This document shows, piece after piece, positions 45,102-56,911 of a stretch of DNA of 64,000 nt. Made by a program: the position numbers and the translations under genes. The notes beneath the pieces are model-generated. The model had not been told where the DNA came from, did not search any database, and worked only from the letters and a program-made list of their open reading frames with translations. Position 1 is the stretch's first letter. Each line of letters begins with the position of its first letter. Source of the DNA: Priestia taiwanensis (lineage in GTDB: Bacteria > Bacillota > Bacilli > Bacillales > Bacillaceae_G); the NCBI RefSeq assembly GCF_014638355.1, contig NZ_BMFK01000001.1, positions 263,160 through 327,159 on the forward strand, in the 5' to 3' direction.

Positions 45102-45812
45102 ATGCAACAATCGAAAGAAGAAAGAGTACACGAAGTCTTTGAGAATATATCTGAGAAGTATGATGTGATGAACTCTGTTATTAGCTTCCAACGTCATAAG
45201 TCTTGGCGTAAATATACGATGAAGGTGATGGATGTACAGCAAAATCAAACTGCACTTGATGTATGTTGTGGAACGGCGGATTGGACAATTGCACTTGCGG
45301 ATGCTGTTGGAAAGAACGGAAAAGTATATGGACTGGATTTCAGTAAAAATATGCTATCTGTTGGGGAACAGAAAGTAAAAGATCTTACGTTATCACAAAT
45401 TGAACTTCTTCATGGTAATGCGATGGAGTTGCCGTTTGAGGATAATACGTTTGATTATGTTACAATTGGTTTTGGATTAAGAAATGTTCCAGATTATGAG
45501 CAAGTACTACGTGAAATGGCACGTGTTGTGAAGCCGGGTGGAGCGGTTGTTTGTTTAGAAACATCTCAGCCGACCATGCCTGGATTTAATCAGTTATTCC
45601 GTTTTTATTTCCGTTTCATTATGCCATTGTTTGGAAAGTTATTTGCGAAGAGCTACAAGGAGTATTCTTGGTTACAAGAGTCTGCAAGTACGTTCCCGGG
45701 AATGAAAGAACTAGCACGTATGTTTGAAAAAGCAGGATTAGAAAATGTGAAAGTAAAAGCATTTTCATTTGGTGCAGCAGCAATGCATATCGGATATAAG
45801 CCGACGGAATAG
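45102..45812 (+). CDS. menG: Demethylmenaquinone methyltransferase
   Basis: 236 residues. SAM motif I is [10 protein letters not shown] (about 50-59). The UbiE/MenG signature [22 protein letters not shown] (about 119-140) is clear. It performs the last step of menaquinone synthesis. ATG 45102 follows GAAGGTGGG; the frame could open at 45084 but the site argues against it. Same order as B. subtilis gerCA-gerCB-gerCC. Confidence 0.95.
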   Translation: MQQSKEERVHEVFENISEKYDVMNSVISFQRHKSWRKYTMKVMDVQQNQTALDVCCGTADWTIALADAVGKNGKVYGLDFSKNMLSVGEQKVKDLTLSQIELLHGNAMELPFEDNTFDYVTIGFGLRNVPDYEQVLREMARVVKPGGAVVCLETSQPTMPGFNQLFRFYFRFIMPLFGKLFAKSYKEYSWLQESASTFPGMKELARMFEKAGLENVKVKAFSFGAAAMHIGYKPTE

Positions 45813-45857
45813 ACAAGTTTTAGTATATTAATGTATAGAGGTTAAGGTGAGCCGTTA

Positions 45858-46820
45858 ATGAAGCTACAGATGGGGTATTCTTTTTTGAGTAAAGATATTG
45901 ACCGAATTGAAAAAGAGTTAGAACGTGTTGTGTTCTCTAAAGAAGAGATTCTTTCTCACGCCTCCTTACAACTTCTCCAGTCAGGAGGAAAGAGGATACG
46001 CCCTGTTTTTGTATTATTGGGTGGTAAGTTCGGTAATTATAATATTGATCAAATCAAAAATGTTGCAGTTGCGCTTGAATTAATTCATATGGCTTCATTA
46101 GTACATGATGATGTTATTGATGATGCAAATATGAGAAGGGGAAAGCCCACAATTAATGCAAAATGGGGAAATCGTTTTGCGATGTATACAGGCGATTATT
46201 TATTTGCGCAAGCATTGCAAAGTATTACAAATATAGAAAATCCAAAAGCTCATCAAGTGCTAGCACAGACAATTTTAGAAGTATGTAAAGGTGAAATTGA
46301 GCAAATACGTGATAAGTATGACTTTGAGCAGAATTTGCGTTGCTATTTACGTCGTATTAAGCGTAAAACAGCGCTATTAATAGCTGTAAGTTGTGAGCTT
46401 GGTGCCATTGCTGCCGGAGCGAAAGAAGAAGTACAACGTAGCTTATATTGGTATGGATATTATGTTGGTATGTCATTCCAAATTATCGATGATATTCTCG
46501 ATTTCGTTGCAACGGAAGAGCAACTGGGTAAGCCTGCTGGCGGTGACTTACTGCAAGGAAATGTGACGTTACCAGTTTTATTTGCGATGCAAGAGGCTAC
46601 ACTTCGCGATAAAATTACAAAGGTTACGGAGCAGACGTCAACAGAAGAGATGAGCGAACTTATTGAAGGAATTAAAATGAGTGGTGCTATTGAAGAAGCG
46701 TTTGAAGTTAGTGAGCGCTATTTACAAAAAGCGTTACATAGCATTAAACCATTACCAAGAGGACAAGCAAAGCTAGCTTTACGTAGTGTTGCGAAGTATA
46801 TTGGTAAGCGTAAATTTTAG
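45858..46820 (+). CDS. hepT: Heptaprenyl diphosphate synthase component II
   Basis: 320 residues, catalytic subunit. The first Asp-rich motif is LVHDDVIDDANMRRG (about 80-94) and the second is IIDDILDF (about 210-217). It condenses isopentenyl diphosphate onto farnesyl diphosphate up to C35. SD TTAAGGTGAG precedes ATG 45858. It ends at a terminator, so ndk is separate, with a DinB-type gene inserted on the opposite strand. Confidence 0.95.
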   Translation: MKLQMGYSFLSKDIDRIEKELERVVFSKEEILSHASLQLLQSGGKRIRPVFVLLGGKFGNYNIDQIKNVAVALELIHMASLVHDDVIDDANMRRGKPTINAKWGNRFAMYTGDYLFAQALQSITNIENPKAHQVLAQTILEVCKGEIEQIRDKYDFEQNLRCYLRRIKRKTALLIAVSCELGAIAAGAKEEVQRSLYWYGYYVGMSFQIIDDILDFVATEEQLGKPAGGDLLQGNVTLPVLFAMQEATLRDKITKVTEQTSTEEMSELIEGIKMSGAIEEAFEVSERYLQKALHSIKPLPRGQAKLALRSVAKYIGKRKF

Positions 46821-46857
46821 ACAAGCAAAGAGAATGTTACTTTGCTTGTCTTTTTTG
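46819..46857. terminator. Bidirectional terminator after hepT
   Basis: AGACAAGCAAAG (46819-46830) pairs with CTTTGCTTGTCT (46840-46851), then T residues. Confidence 0.88.
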
Positions 46858-47391
46858 TTATGCTTCTGAACGATTAGACGTGAGATACCGTTCGTGGATA
46901 ATAGTACGATGATGGAGTTCGTGACCTGCGATAATATAAGCGAGCGCACGAACAGTGACAGGGTGATTGTTTGCATGTCCATGATTAATATACGTTGTGT
47001 TATCGAGCCCTTTTAGTAAATGAATTGTTGATTGGCGAGCTAGTGCGAGGCTTTCAAGTAAGTATGAAATAGAGTGTTTATCAAACGATGCTTGCGCTAC
47101 ATAAGCATCATCGTCATATCCCGGCAACGGTATAGTCTCACCTCTAGCGATAGCGAGCATGCGGTAATACAAAATACGTTCTGTATCAGCAATGTGACCA
47201 ATTACTTCTTTTAAGCTCCACTTGTTAGGTGCATAGCGGTAATACCATTGTTCTTCGGATAAGTTACTGAGTAAATGGATTGTTTCCTCTAGTTGTTTGT
47301 CTAGTAAAGGAATAAGATTATTTTCTGGCAATAATGAAATATACGTTTCATAATAAGGGGCGTATTCTGTAATTTCTGGTTTGATTAACAT
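46858..47391 (-). CDS. DinB family protein
   Basis: 177 residues. The DinB_2 pattern is clear: KWSLKEVIGHIADTER (His about 66), a middle segment, and AYIIAGHELHHRTIIHERY (about 150-168) with the His residues of the metal site. Target unknown. ATG 47391 follows AAGGATGATG. In B. subtilis hepT is followed directly by ndk, so this gene is an insertion in the conserved order. Confidence 0.82.
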   Translation of the reverse strand: MLIKPEITEYAPYYETYISLLPENNLIPLLDKQLEETIHLLSNLSEEQWYYRYAPNKWSLKEVIGHIADTERILYYRMLAIARGETIPLPGYDDDAYVAQASFDKHSISYLLESLALARQSTIHLLKGLDNTTYINHGHANNHPVTVRALAYIIAGHELHHRTIIHERYLTSNRSEA

Positions 47392-47581
47392 CTTTTCATC
47401 ATCCTTTTCATTCTGTTTAGTTAAGGTAACTTATTTCGACATTTCATGTAAAAAAACCTCCATTATAGAAAACGTTTACAATTCTTATAATTTACACTAA
47501 CTAGAAAATTGTAATTATTAAAAAATAATGGTAACATATGGTTTGTAACATGAACCATACATAAGGATTGGAGAGAAAATG

Positions 47582-48028
47582 ATGCAAAAAACATTTTTAA
47601 TGGTGAAACCAGATGGAGTACAACGTGGATTAGTAGGAGAAATTGTAAATCGCTTTGAGAAGAAAGGTTTTCAATTAGTAGGAGCAAAATTAATGCATGT
47701 GACAGAAGAAATTGCTGGCCAACATTATGCTGAACATAAAGAGCGTCCATTCTTTGGTGAGTTAGTAGAATTCATTACATCAGGTCCTGTTTTTGCAATG
47801 GTTTGGGAAGGCGAAGAAGTAATCGCTACAGCACGTCAAATGATGGGCAAAACAAACCCAAAAGAAGCGTTACCAGGTACAATTCGTGGTGACTATGGTG
47901 TTACAGTTGGAAAGAACATTATTCACGGTTCAGATTCACCAGAAAGTGCTGAGCGTGAAATCGCAATTTTCTTTAAAGAAGAAGAACTTGTTCCTTATAC
48001 AAAATTAGTGAACGAGTGGATTTACTAA
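47582..48028 (+). CDS. ndk: Nucleoside diphosphate kinase
   Basis: 148 residues. [14 protein letters not shown] at the N-terminus and the active-site [16 protein letters not shown] (phospho-accepting His about 115) are diagnostic. It equilibrates NTP pools. GGAG lies before two consecutive ATGs; the second (47582) is better spaced. A terminator follows and separates it from the his operon. Confidence 0.96.
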   Translation: MQKTFLMVKPDGVQRGLVGEIVNRFEKKGFQLVGAKLMHVTEEIAGQHYAEHKERPFFGELVEFITSGPVFAMVWEGEEVIATARQMMGKTNPKEALPGTIRGDYGVTVGKNIIHGSDSPESAEREIAIFFKEEELVPYTKLVNEWIY

Positions 48029-48041
48029 TAGATATAATCAG

Positions 48042-48078
48042 AAATTCATCTCTTTTTCTAAAGAGGTGAATTTTTTTA
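48042..48078 (+). terminator. Terminator after ndk
   Basis: AAATTCATCTCTTT pairs with AAAGAGGTGAATTT, then seven T residues. Confidence 0.85.
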
Positions 48079-48166
48079 CGTTAAATTTTCTAAATTGTTT
48101 GACTTTTTATCTCATCGTGTTTTATCGTTAATAATTAATAGATTTATAAAAGGTCAGGTGTCGAAC

Positions 48167-49435
48167 ATGACAAAATGGAAACGAGCCATTCCGAATGGAA
48201 CACACGATATTTTGTTCGAACAATGTTCATTAAAAGTAGATATTGAACAAACGCTTAGAGGTGTATTCCGCAGCCGAGGGTACAAAGAAATTCGTACACC
48301 AACGATGGAGTTTTATGATGTGTTTTCGTTTAACGGAATTGATGAAGAGAAGATGTTTAAGTTCTTTGATCACCGTGGTCGTATCGTCGTGTTACGTCCA
48401 GATATGACAATCCCAATTGCAAGGGTAATTGGTACGACGACAACAACGTTACCACTGAAAGTAACCTATAGTGGGAATGTTTATCGTGTAAATACGAGTT
48501 TGAAAGGGAAGCAAAACGAGGTAACGCAAACAGGTATCGAAATTATCGGTGTGCGAAGTTTACGAGCAGAAGTAGAGTGTGTTATTAGTGCGATTCGTGC
48601 ATTACAAGCCGTAGGGATTAATGATTTCAAAATTGAAATTGGCCATGCGAAGTTATACAAGTTGTTAAAAACGTATGTGGAGATGACCGAAGAAGAGGAG
48701 AAGACGCTTCGTACGTGTATCGGGAATAAAAGTTATTCAAGCTTACGTCAATTTTTTCAAAACATATCATCTCATGCTTATATGGAAGAAATCGAGCTTT
48801 TGAAGAGTTTGCCTCGCCTCTTTGGTAGTATAGACGTCATTAATCGTGCGAAAGAAATGACAGCGAATGTTGCTATTCATGAGGCGTTAGAAGAGATACG
48901 TATCATTTATGACATAGTAGAGCAACTTGGGTATGGCGAGTATGTGGCAGTAGATTTAGGGATGGTTCAAAATATTCATTACTATACAGGGGTTATTTTC
49001 CGTGGATATGCGGAGCAAATTGGCGAAGAGATTGTAAGTGGTGGTAGGTATGACACGTTAATGGAACAATTCGGTTCATCACAACCTGCGATTGGTTTAG
49101 CACTTCAAGTGAATCAACTTGTACGTATGAAGTACGGGAGTAATGAAGCGCTTCGTCCTAGTGAAGAAGTGTTAATTCATTATCAGTTGAGTGATATGGA
49201 ACGAGCTGAAATAGTAGCAGAAACATATCGCACAAAAGGGGTTGTTGCGGAATTATCACCGTATGAATTATTAGATGAAACAAAGCGTTATGCACGTGAA
49301 CATCGTATTCATACGATTATTCATATAGAGGAAGACGTGCATGTATATGAATGGAATAGTGAATGGGTACAAAAAGAAGGTGATGACAGTGGAACGAATA
49401 CAAATAGCATTGACGAAAGGGAGATTGTTGGATGA
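48167..49435 (+). CDS. hisZ: ATP phosphoribosyltransferase regulatory subunit
   Basis: 422 residues. It is a HisRS-like catalytic-core paralogue: [11 protein letters not shown] start, [11 protein letters not shown] (about 84-94), and [19 protein letters not shown] where true HisRS has RGLDYYTGT. It lacks the anticodon domain of a synthetase. It pairs with the short HisG and confers histidine feedback. ATG 48167 follows AGGTCAGGTG. First gene of the complete hisZGDBHAFIE operon; a TTGACT near 48096 may be its -35. Confidence 0.93.
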   Translation: MTKWKRAIPNGTHDILFEQCSLKVDIEQTLRGVFRSRGYKEIRTPTMEFYDVFSFNGIDEEKMFKFFDHRGRIVVLRPDMTIPIARVIGTTTTTLPLKVTYSGNVYRVNTSLKGKQNEVTQTGIEIIGVRSLRAEVECVISAIRALQAVGINDFKIEIGHAKLYKLLKTYVEMTEEEEKTLRTCIGNKSYSSLRQFFQNISSHAYMEEIELLKSLPRLFGSIDVINRAKEMTANVAIHEALEEIRIIYDIVEQLGYGEYVAVDLGMVQNIHYYTGVIFRGYAEQIGEEIVSGGRYDTLMEQFGSSQPAIGLALQVNQLVRMKYGSNEALRPSEEVLIHYQLSDMERAEIVAETYRTKGVVAELSPYELLDETKRYAREHRIHTIIHIEEDVHVYEWNSEWVQKEGDDSGTNTNSIDEREIVG

Positions 49436-50024
49436 AACAATTTCTATTTTTGAAAAGGTAGGAATCGATTGTAGTGAGTTACGGCAACAAGGACGTAAGT
49501 TGATTTTTCAAAGTAACACGTATAACATTTCGTTTATTCTTGTAAAGGCAGCAGATGTATTGACGTATGTTGAGCACGGTGTAGCAGATATTGGGGTCGT
49601 TGGTAATGATTTATTACTAGAGAATGAGAAAGAGTGTTACGAAATGCTCGATTTAAATATCGGTCGTTGCAAATTTTGTGTGGCGTCTATCGATTCATAC
49701 GAACAAAATACGTCAAGAAGGAAGACCATTGCAACGAAGTATCCTACGGTGGCATCTACCTACTTTCGACAAAAAGGAGAAGAGGTAGACATTATTAAAA
49801 TTGAAGGATCTGTTGAGATTGCACCGTTGCTTGGTTTGGCTGATGCGGTTGTAGATATTGTAGAGACTGGTCGAACGTTACGTGAGAATGGATTGGTCGT
49901 ATTAGAGGAAATGTATGATATTTCAGCACGCTTAATTGTGAATAAAGCTTCATTGAAGATGAAAAAAGAAGCAACATTCCGCATTATCGATAGCATTGAA
50001 AAATACGTATCAACGAAAGTGTGA
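49389..50024 (+). CDS. hisG: ATP phosphoribosyltransferase catalytic subunit, short form
   Basis: 211 residues, the short form that needs His[14 protein letters not shown] (about 10-22), the [13 protein letters not shown] segment and the PRPP loop [19 protein letters not shown] (about 153-171) are family marks. It starts the pathway from ATP and PRPP. I prefer GTG 49389 since AAGAAGGTGAT ends close by; ATG 49383 is possible. It overlaps hisZ by 47 bases. Confidence 0.93.
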   Translation: MERIQIALTKGRLLDETISIFEKVGIDCSELRQQGRKLIFQSNTYNISFILVKAADVLTYVEHGVADIGVVGNDLLLENEKECYEMLDLNIGRCKFCVASIDSYEQNTSRRKTIATKYPTVASTYFRQKGEEVDIIKIEGSVEIAPLLGLADAVVDIVETGRTLRENGLVVLEEMYDISARLIVNKASLKMKKEATFRIIDSIEKYVSTKV

Positions 50025-50033
50025 GGTGAGAAT

Positions 50034-51368
50034 ATGAAAAGGCTGAATGGTGACGCTATAACAATTGTGCAAGAAATAAAGAAGTGGCGAAGTAGTCTAG
50101 CTAATGAGAAGGGAGTACCAGAGAAACTCGTCACAGAAATCATTCAAGCAGTAAAAAGGGATGGGGATGTGGCATTACGAGCATTCACGAAACGATTTGA
50201 TCAGGTAGATTCTCCTTCTTTTCGTGTTAGTGAGAAAGAGATGGAACAGGCGTTAAATCGAATAGATGAGAAATTGTTAATAGCTTTACAAAAAGCGAAG
50301 GAGAATATTTGGTGTTATCACGAGCGCCAGAAGCGCCAATCGTATATTGATGCGGAACAGCCAGGAGTTATTCGTGGCCAGTTGATTCGTCCATTAGAAG
50401 TTGTTGGTGTATACGTGCCTGGTGGTACCGCATCGTATCCTTCGTCTGTACTTATGAATGTTATTCCGGCAAAAATAGCTGGTGTGAAGCGGATAATTCT
50501 CGTTACGCCGCCACATAAAGAAGGGGTAAATCCGGCAGTATTAGCGGCAGCTACAATAGCTGGTGTAGATGAGGTGTATTGTGTGGGCGGAGCACAAGCT
50601 ATTGCTGCGCTTGCATACGGAACGGCATCGATTCCGAAGGTAGATAAAATTGTCGGTCCAGGAAACGAATACGTTGCCTTAGCAAAAAGAGCGGTATACG
50701 GTATTGTGGATATTGATATGCATGCAGGACCTTCTGAAATTATTGTTGTAGCGGATGAAACAGCAAACCCAGCGTTTATTGCAGCCGATTTGCTATCACA
50801 GGCAGAACATGATACAAAATCGATGGCTGTATGTGTAACGACGAGTAGGGATATAGCTAATGAATTAGAAGAGCAGTTAATTTCTCAGATAGAACATTTA
50901 CCTCGTAAAGAAATTGCCAAGCAGGCATTAGAGCAGTATGGTGCAATTATCGTTGTTCCGACTGTTCAAGCTGCTATCGATGTTGCAAATGAACTCTCAC
51001 CAGAACATCTCGAACTCCACGTACAAGATCCTATTCAATACCTTCATGCTGTGAAACACGCTGGCTCCATCTTTCTAGGTCCTTATACACCAGAAGCGTT
51101 GGGTGATTATATGGCAGGTCCAAATCATGTATTACCGACAAGTGGAACAGCTCGCTTTTCATCTCCACTTAGTGTGGATGACTTTATAAAGAAATCTAGT
51201 TTTCTTTCTTATTCAAAGGATGCGTTGCAGGAAGTGAACGAAGCAATTTGTCTAATAGCTGAGACAGAGGGGCTTCATGCTCATGCCCAAGCTATTACAA
51301 TCCGTTTTCAAGAAGAGGAGGAGAAGGAAGATGGCAAGGCGTTACAAACATACCCGTATTACAAATGA
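50034..51368 (+). CDS. hisD: Histidinol dehydrogenase
   Basis: 444 residues. [12 protein letters not shown] (about 208-219), MHAGPSEI (about 230-237) and SPEHLELH (about 323-330, catalytic Glu-His) mark the family, with zinc ligands including the C-terminal His. It oxidises histidinol to histidine in two NAD steps. ATG 50034 follows GTGAGGTGAG. It overlaps hisB by 38 bases. Confidence 0.95.
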   Translation: MKRLNGDAITIVQEIKKWRSSLANEKGVPEKLVTEIIQAVKRDGDVALRAFTKRFDQVDSPSFRVSEKEMEQALNRIDEKLLIALQKAKENIWCYHERQKRQSYIDAEQPGVIRGQLIRPLEVVGVYVPGGTASYPSSVLMNVIPAKIAGVKRIILVTPPHKEGVNPAVLAAATIAGVDEVYCVGGAQAIAALAYGTASIPKVDKIVGPGNEYVALAKRAVYGIVDIDMHAGPSEIIVVADETANPAFIAADLLSQAEHDTKSMAVCVTTSRDIANELEEQLISQIEHLPRKEIAKQALEQYGAIIVVPTVQAAIDVANELSPEHLELHVQDPIQYLHAVKHAGSIFLGPYTPEALGDYMAGPNHVLPTSGTARFSSPLSVDDFIKKSSFLSYSKDALQEVNEAICLIAETEGLHAHAQAITIRFQEEEEKEDGKALQTYPYYK

Positions 51369-51924
51369 GACGACAATAACGATTAATCTAGATTTAGATG
51401 AGCAGTATGAGCCGAGTATTCAAACTGGTATTGGCTTCTTTGATCATATGTTGACGTTGTTTGCAAAGCATGGTCGTTTTGGGTTAACGATTCAAGCGGA
51501 TGGGGATTTACATATTGATGCGCATCATACCGTTGAAGATGTGGGGATTGTTTTAGGATTGTGTCTGGACGGGGCGTTAGGAGAGAAGCGACAAATTAAT
51601 CGTTACGGTACAGCTTATGTACCGATGGATGAATCGTTAGGCTTCGTGTCGTTAGATATAAGTGGTAGGCCGTATCTTGTATTTAATGCCACTTTTGCTA
51701 ATCCGCAGTTAGGTAGCTTTGATACAGAGTTAACGGAAGAATTTTTTCGAGCGGTAAGTATGAATGCGAAGATGAATTTGCATATGAAAGTGATAGATGG
51801 AACGAATACGCATCATAAAATCGAAGCATTATTTAAAGCCTTTGGCAGGGCATTACGAGAAGCTGTAACGATTAATGAACAAATAGTTGGGATCAATTCT
51901 ACGAAAGGAATGCTTTCTTCATGA
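51331..51924 (+). CDS. hisB: Imidazoleglycerol-phosphate dehydratase
   Basis: 197 residues. [16 protein letters not shown] (about 32-47) and [11 protein letters not shown] (about 66-76) hold Mn-binding His/Glu clusters; the second set is [13 protein letters not shown] near the C-terminus. It is monofunctional, without a histidinol phosphatase domain, as usual in Bacillus. ATG 51331 follows GGAGGAGAAGGAAG. It joins hisH by an ATGA overlap. Confidence 0.95.
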   Translation: MARRYKHTRITNETTITINLDLDEQYEPSIQTGIGFFDHMLTLFAKHGRFGLTIQADGDLHIDAHHTVEDVGIVLGLCLDGALGEKRQINRYGTAYVPMDESLGFVSLDISGRPYLVFNATFANPQLGSFDTELTEEFFRAVSMNAKMNLHMKVIDGTNTHHKIEALFKAFGRALREAVTINEQIVGINSTKGMLSS

Positions 51925-52550
51925 TAGCGGTTATTGATTATGGCATGGGTAATATTTGTAGTGTGATACAAGCGTTAGAAAAAGTAGGTTTGTCGTCTGT
52001 TTTAACATCAGATAGAGATGAAATCAAGAAGAGTAAGGGGATTATTTTGCCGGGGGTCGGTGCGTTTCCGAAAGCTATGCACCAATTGAAGGAGAAAGAA
52101 CTTGATGTGTGTATACGAGAAGAAGTGGCCGATGGGAAACCATTATTAGGGATTTGCTTAGGAATGCAATTGTTATTTACAAATAGCGAAGAAATAGAAT
52201 GGACAGAAGGATTAGAGATTATTCCAGGTACAGTGCATCATTTACCTTATACGAATAAAGTACCACATATGGGGTGGAATATGTTAGAACAACGGAAGGA
52301 AACACCGTTGCTAACTGGTGTGCGAGCAAATCCTTACGTGTATTATGTCCATTCTTACTATGTAGAATGCGACGATTGTTATATAGATGCATCGAGTGAG
52401 TACAGTGTACGTGTACCTGGGATTATATCGTACAAAAATATATATGGCACGCAGTTTCATCCAGAAAAAAGCGGAGATATTGGTTTACAGATAGTACAAA
52501 ACTTTAAAAAGGTGGTGGAAGCATGCTCGTTTTCCCAGCAATCGACTTGA
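51921..52550 (+). CDS. hisH: Imidazole glycerol phosphate synthase, glutamine amidotransferase subunit
   Basis: 209 residues, class I glutamine amidotransferase. The oxyanion start is [10 protein letters not shown], the nucleophile Cys lies in [11 protein letters not shown] (about 78), and the His-Glu pair in TQFHPEKSG (about 178-186). It supplies ammonia to HisF. Overlaps hisB (ATGA) and hisA (28 bases), so translation is coupled. Confidence 0.95.
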   Translation: MIAVIDYGMGNICSVIQALEKVGLSSVLTSDRDEIKKSKGIILPGVGAFPKAMHQLKEKELDVCIREEVADGKPLLGICLGMQLLFTNSEEIEWTEGLEIIPGTVHHLPYTNKVPHMGWNMLEQRKETPLLTGVRANPYVYYVHSYYVECDDCYIDASSEYSVRVPGIISYKNIYGTQFHPEKSGDIGLQIVQNFKKVVEACSFSQQST

Positions 52551-53242
52551 AGAATGGCCGATGTGTAAGGTTGTATCAAGGTGATTTTCAGCAAGAAACA
52601 GTCGTGAATACAAATCCACTTGAGCAAGCACTCGCATTTGTACGAGAAGGGGCACAAGTGTTGCATGTTGTCGATTTGGACGGGGCGCTAGATGGTGAGT
52701 TGGTGAATTTGCCAATTATTAAAGAAATAACGAAGAATGTTACAATTCCTATTCAAGTCGGTGGTGGAGTGCGATCACTTGGTCATATTGATCAGTTAAT
52801 AGAAGCGGGGGTGTCTCGTGTTATTATCGGAACGGCCGCGGTTCTGAAGCCGGAGTTAGTGAAAGAAGCTGTTGAAAAATATGGTGAGAAGATCGCTGTG
52901 GGAATTGATGTGAAAGGAAATTACGTCGCAACGCATGGTTGGATACAGACTAGTGATGTTCATTACGTGGAATTTGCGAAGTCGATGGAAGCAATAGGGG
53001 TACGAACAATTATTTTCACTGATATCTCACGGGATGGGACATTAGAGGGACCAAATATGGAGAAATTGAAGAAAGTAAAGGATGCGACGTCTGTTCAACT
53101 TATTGCTTCTGGTGGTGTAAGTAATCTTCTTGATATTGAAGTAGTAAAAGAATTGGGTGTATATGGAGTTATTACTGGAAAGGCGTTATATGATGGACGG
53201 TTACGGTTAGAGGATGCACTAAAGGTTGTGAATCAGTGTTAA
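52523..53242 (+). CDS. hisA: ProFAR isomerase
   Basis: 239 residues, TIM barrel. The catalytic Asp is in [14 protein letters not shown] (Asp8), with QVGGGVRS (phosphate loop) and TDISRDGT (second Asp about 169) in the usual places. It converts ProFAR to PRFAR. SD AAAGGTGGTGGAAG precedes ATG 52523. Paralogous to the HisF barrel that follows. Confidence 0.95.
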   Translation: MLVFPAIDLKNGRCVRLYQGDFQQETVVNTNPLEQALAFVREGAQVLHVVDLDGALDGELVNLPIIKEITKNVTIPIQVGGGVRSLGHIDQLIEAGVSRVIIGTAAVLKPELVKEAVEKYGEKIAVGIDVKGNYVATHGWIQTSDVHYVEFAKSMEAIGVRTIIFTDISRDGTLEGPNMEKLKKVKDATSVQLIASGGVSNLLDIEVVKELGVYGVITGKALYDGRLRLEDALKVVNQC

Positions 53243-53991
53243 CGAAGCGAATTATTCCGTGTCTCGATGTGAAGAGTGGTCGTGTAGTGAAAGGGATTAA
53301 CTTCATTGGTTTACAAGATGTAGGTGATCCTGTCAAAATAGCGGAACGTTACAATGAGGAGGGGGCAGATGAACTAGTCTTTCTCGATATTACTGCAACG
53401 CATGAAGGACGTAAAACGATGATAGACCTTGTAGAAAGAGTCGCAAAACGCGTCTTCATCCCACTTACTGTTGGTGGCGGGATTAATTCTATTGAGGAAA
53501 TGCATGCTCTTCTGCGTGCTGGTGCAGACAAAGTATCAATTAATTCATCTGCTGTTAGAAATCCAGATTTAATTCGAGAAGGTGCGGCAATATTTGGCTC
53601 TCAATGTATTGTCGTAGCAATTGATGCAAAGAAGCATGGAGATACATGGCACGTCTATGTTAGTGGTGGGCGTATTGATACTGGTATAGACGTATTAGCA
53701 TGGGTAAAGGAAGTAGAACAATACGGAGCAGGAGAGATTTTGCTAACGAGTATGGATGCGGATGGGACAAAAAATGGTTATGATGTGGAATTGCTTGAGT
53801 CTGTATCACGAGCTGTTCGTATTCCGGTTATTGCATCAGGAGGATGTGGCTCTATTCAACATATTGTTCAAGTGTTTCGGGAAACAACTGTCGATGCAGC
53901 GTTGGTAGCGTCTATCTTTCATTACGGAGAAGCGTCTATTCAGGAAACGAAGTGTACACTTGCAGAGGAGGGAGTGGAGATAAGGAGATGA
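53236..53991 (+). CDS. hisF: Imidazole glycerol phosphate synthase, cyclase subunit
   Basis: 251 residues, TIM barrel. It starts [16 protein letters not shown] (Asp11) and has [12 protein letters not shown] and [12 protein letters not shown] (Asp130 region), the catalytic pair. It forms imidazole glycerol phosphate and AICAR with HisH. GTG 53236 overlaps the end of hisA by seven bases. Confidence 0.96.
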   Translation: MLTKRIIPCLDVKSGRVVKGINFIGLQDVGDPVKIAERYNEEGADELVFLDITATHEGRKTMIDLVERVAKRVFIPLTVGGGINSIEEMHALLRAGADKVSINSSAVRNPDLIREGAAIFGSQCIVVAIDAKKHGDTWHVYVSGGRIDTGIDVLAWVKEVEQYGAGEILLTSMDADGTKNGYDVELLESVSRAVRIPVIASGGCGSIQHIVQVFRETTVDAALVASIFHYGEASIQETKCTLAEEGVEIRR

Positions 53992-54293
53992 AGTTAGACT
54001 TTTCGAAAGGTTTAATCCCAGCTGTTATTGTCGAGGACGAAACGAATGACGTATTAATGTTAGCATATATGAATGAAGAAGCGTTTCAGAAGACACTAGA
54101 AACGAAGCGGACGTGGTTTTATTCACGCTCGCGTGGACAATTATGGAACAAAGGAGAAACGTCAGGTCACGTGCAACATGTGAGGTCAATGTATATAGAT
54201 TGTGATCAGGATACGTTAATAGTACGTGTAGAACAAATTGGTGTGGCCTGCCATACGGGAGAGTATTCATGTTTCTTTACAAAAATAGTGTAA
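53988..54293 (+). CDS. hisI: Phosphoribosyl-AMP cyclohydrolase
   Basis: 101 residues, the cyclohydrolase alone. Zn/Mg site: [15 protein letters not shown], with [10 protein letters not shown] (Cys about 88 and 95) and WNKGETSGH as flanking motif. In many bacteria it is fused to HisE; here the two are separate, 12 bases apart. ATG 53988 overlaps the hisF stop (ATGA) and follows AAGGAG. Confidence 0.95.
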   Translation: MKLDFSKGLIPAVIVEDETNDVLMLAYMNEEAFQKTLETKRTWFYSRSRGQLWNKGETSGHVQHVRSMYIDCDQDTLIVRVEQIGVACHTGEYSCFFTKIV

Positions 54294-54305
54294 GGGGGTA
54301 GAAAT

Positions 54306-54620
54306 ATGATTCGAGAGTTGTATGAGGAAATATGTGCGAGAAAGATAGATGTTAAGCCAGAATCGTATACGAGTTACTTGTTTCTAAAGGGAGAAGATAA
54401 GATTTTAAAGAAAATAGGAGAAGAGTGTACAGAAATTATTGTCGCAGCGAAGAATGATGATAAAGAAGAAATCGTCAAAGAACTAGCTGATTTGGCCTAT
54501 CATTGTCTTGTTCTATTAGCTGAGAAAGAAATTCCAATTGAAGCAGTACTAGAGGAATTACATGCACGACGAGGGAAAATATCGAAAATAGGTGAACGGA
54601 AAGTTGTTGACCAATTATAG
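54306..54620 (+). CDS. hisE: Phosphoribosyl-ATP pyrophosphatase
   Basis: 104 residues, MazG-like helical fold. The signature is KKIGEECTEIIVAAKN (about 36-51) with metal-binding Glu residues and KELADLAYHCLVLLAE (about 58-73, EXXD). It hydrolyses PR-ATP to PR-AMP. SD AGGGGGTAGAA precedes ATG 54306. Last gene of the his operon; no terminator is obvious before cheR. Confidence 0.93.
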   Translation: MIRELYEEICARKIDVKPESYTSYLFLKGEDKILKKIGEECTEIIVAAKNDDKEEIVKELADLAYHCLVLLAEKEIPIEAVLEELHARRGKISKIGERKVVDQL

Positions 54621-54711
54621 ATACAAGGGACTTTTGTAGGAGGGCGGTATAGCCTATTCGCTTCTTTCTGTTTTTTGATATAATAATAGAAAATGAGAAA
54701 CAGGGGAATAG

Positions 54712-55488
<777 letters not shown>

Positions 55489-55513
55489 GCGGATATTTCG
55501 GCTAGAAAAGAGT

Positions 55514-55543
55514 AGAGGGATAAGTATTTTTTATCCCTCTTTT
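55514..55543 (+). terminator. Terminator after cheR
   Basis: AGAGGGATAA (55514-55523) pairs with TTATCCCTCT (55531-55540), then TTT. Confidence 0.88.
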
Positions 55544-55682
55544 GTGGTATAGTAGTGGGAATATAGGTAATGGGGCATGGGTTGATGGGGGAAATTATTA
55601 ATCATGCTTTTATAGAAAAAATAGGTAGAATCAAGTGGAGAAATAGCTCAAAACAATGAAAAAGTGAGAGAAAAGAAAGGTG

Positions 55683-55735
55683 GTGAACCTGCTATTAAAG
55701 GAATGGTTGTCTATGTTTTTTTAGTAGCAGAATAG
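55683..55735 (+). promoter_or_regulatory. Possible short leader ORF and hairpin before aroC
   Basis: AAAGGTGGTGA (55676-55686) is a strong ribosome-binding sequence 52 bases ahead of aroC. A short frame from GTG 55683 encodes VNLLLKEWLSMFF; an alternative from ATG 55703 encodes MVVYVFLVAE. CTGCTATTAAA (55690-55700) pairs with TTTAGTAGCAG (55720-55730), close to the aroC start, which itself lacks a clear binding site. Regulatory role is inference. Confidence 0.35.
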
Positions 55736-55738
55736 TAT

Positions 55739-56911
55739 ATGAGATACTTAACGGCAGGAGAATCACACGGACCACAATTAACTACGATCTTAGAAGGTGT
55801 TCCGTCTGGGTTGTCATTAACAGAAGAAGATATTAATAGAGAATTAGAGCGACGTCAAAAAGGGCATGGTCGTGGCCGTCGTATGCAAATTGAAAAAGAC
55901 CGTGTTCAAATTACAGCGGGTGTACGTCATGGGGAAACATTAGGATCGCCAATTGCGTTAGTTGTTGTCAATGATGATTTCAAGCACTGGACAAAAATTA
56001 TGGGAAGTGAACCAGTAGGACATGATGAAGCAGAAGAAGTGAAACGTCAAATTACAAAACCTCGTCCTGGACATGCGGATTTAAACGGAGCAATTAAATA
56101 CAATCACCGCGACATGAGAAACGTATTAGAGCGTTCATCTGCACGTGAAACGACAGTTCGTGTTGCAGCAGGTGCAGTAGCGAAGAAGTTCTTAGAAGAA
56201 CTAGGTATTCATGTCACTTCTCACGTATTAGAAATTGGCGGTGTAAAGGCGGAGTTAGATACATATCCATCATTAGAAGAAATGAAAGATAGAACAGAAG
56301 AATCACCGGTACGTTGCTTAGATAAAGAGGCAGAAGGTAAGATGATGAGAGCAATTGATGAAGCGAAAGAAAACGGAGATTCAATTGGTGGAATCGTGGA
56401 AGTTATTGTAGAAGGAATGCCTCCAGCAGTCGGAAGTTACGTTCATTATGACCGAAAGTTAGATGCGAAAGTTGCTGGTGCAATTGTAAGTATTAATGCT
56501 TTTAAAGGGGCTGAAATTGGAATTGGTTTTGATGCTGCTCGTCGCCCTGGAAGTGTTGTTCATGATGAAATTACGTGGAGCGAAGAAGAAGGGTATATGC
56601 GTCGTACAAATAATGCAGGTGGTTTTGAAGGTGGCATGACGACAGGAATGCCAATTATTGTCCGTGGTGTTATGAAACCAATTCCGACGTTATATAAGCC
56701 GTTAGAAAGTGTGGATATTAACACGAAAGAGTCATATAAGGCTAGCATTGAACGTTCAGATAGCTGTGCTGTTCCAGCTGCAAGTGTCGTAGCAGAGTCT
56801 GTTGTAGCGTGGGAATTAGCGAACGCATTAATCGAACAATTCGGCGTGGATAACATGGATGTTATTCGTGAAAATATTGCAAAGCATCGTGAACATGCGA
56901 GGTTGTTCTAA
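55739..56911 (+). CDS. aroC: Chorismate synthase
   Basis: 390 residues. [14 protein letters not shown] at the N-terminus (FMN/EPSP His), RPGHADLNG (about 112-120), the AxGxxAKK-type [17 protein letters not shown], and [10 protein letters not shown] near residue 265 are family marks. It makes chorismate from EPSP with reduced FMN. No good ribosome site precedes ATG 55739, but the N-terminus is unambiguous. B. subtilis calls it aroF. It overlaps aroB by one base (TAATG). Confidence 0.95.
   Translation: MRYLTAGESHGPQLTTILEGVPSGLSLTEEDINRELERRQKGHGRGRRMQIEKDRVQITAGVRHGETLGSPIALVVVNDDFKHWTKIMGSEPVGHDEAEEVKRQITKPRPGHADLNGAIKYNHRDMRNVLERSSARETTVRVAAGAVAKKFLEELGIHVTSHVLEIGGVKAELDTYPSLEEMKDRTEESPVRCLDKEAEGKMMRAIDEAKENGDSIGGIVEVIVEGMPPAVGSYVHYDRKLDAKVAGAIVSINAFKGAEIGIGFDAARRPGSVVHDEITWSEEEGYMRRTNNAGGFEGGMTTGMPIIVRGVMKPIPTLYKPLESVDINTKESYKASIERSDSCAVPAASVVAESVVAWELANALIEQFGVDNMDVIRENIAKHREHARLF

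Noticed and set aside
48095..48166. Upstream extension of hisZ as a leader peptide
   Set aside because: The in-frame extension has a single His codon and no competing hairpins or terminator before hisZ.
51331..51368. hisB/hisD overlap as a frameshift or fusion
   Set aside because: Both frames are complete with own start and stop signals; short overlaps are common in his operons.
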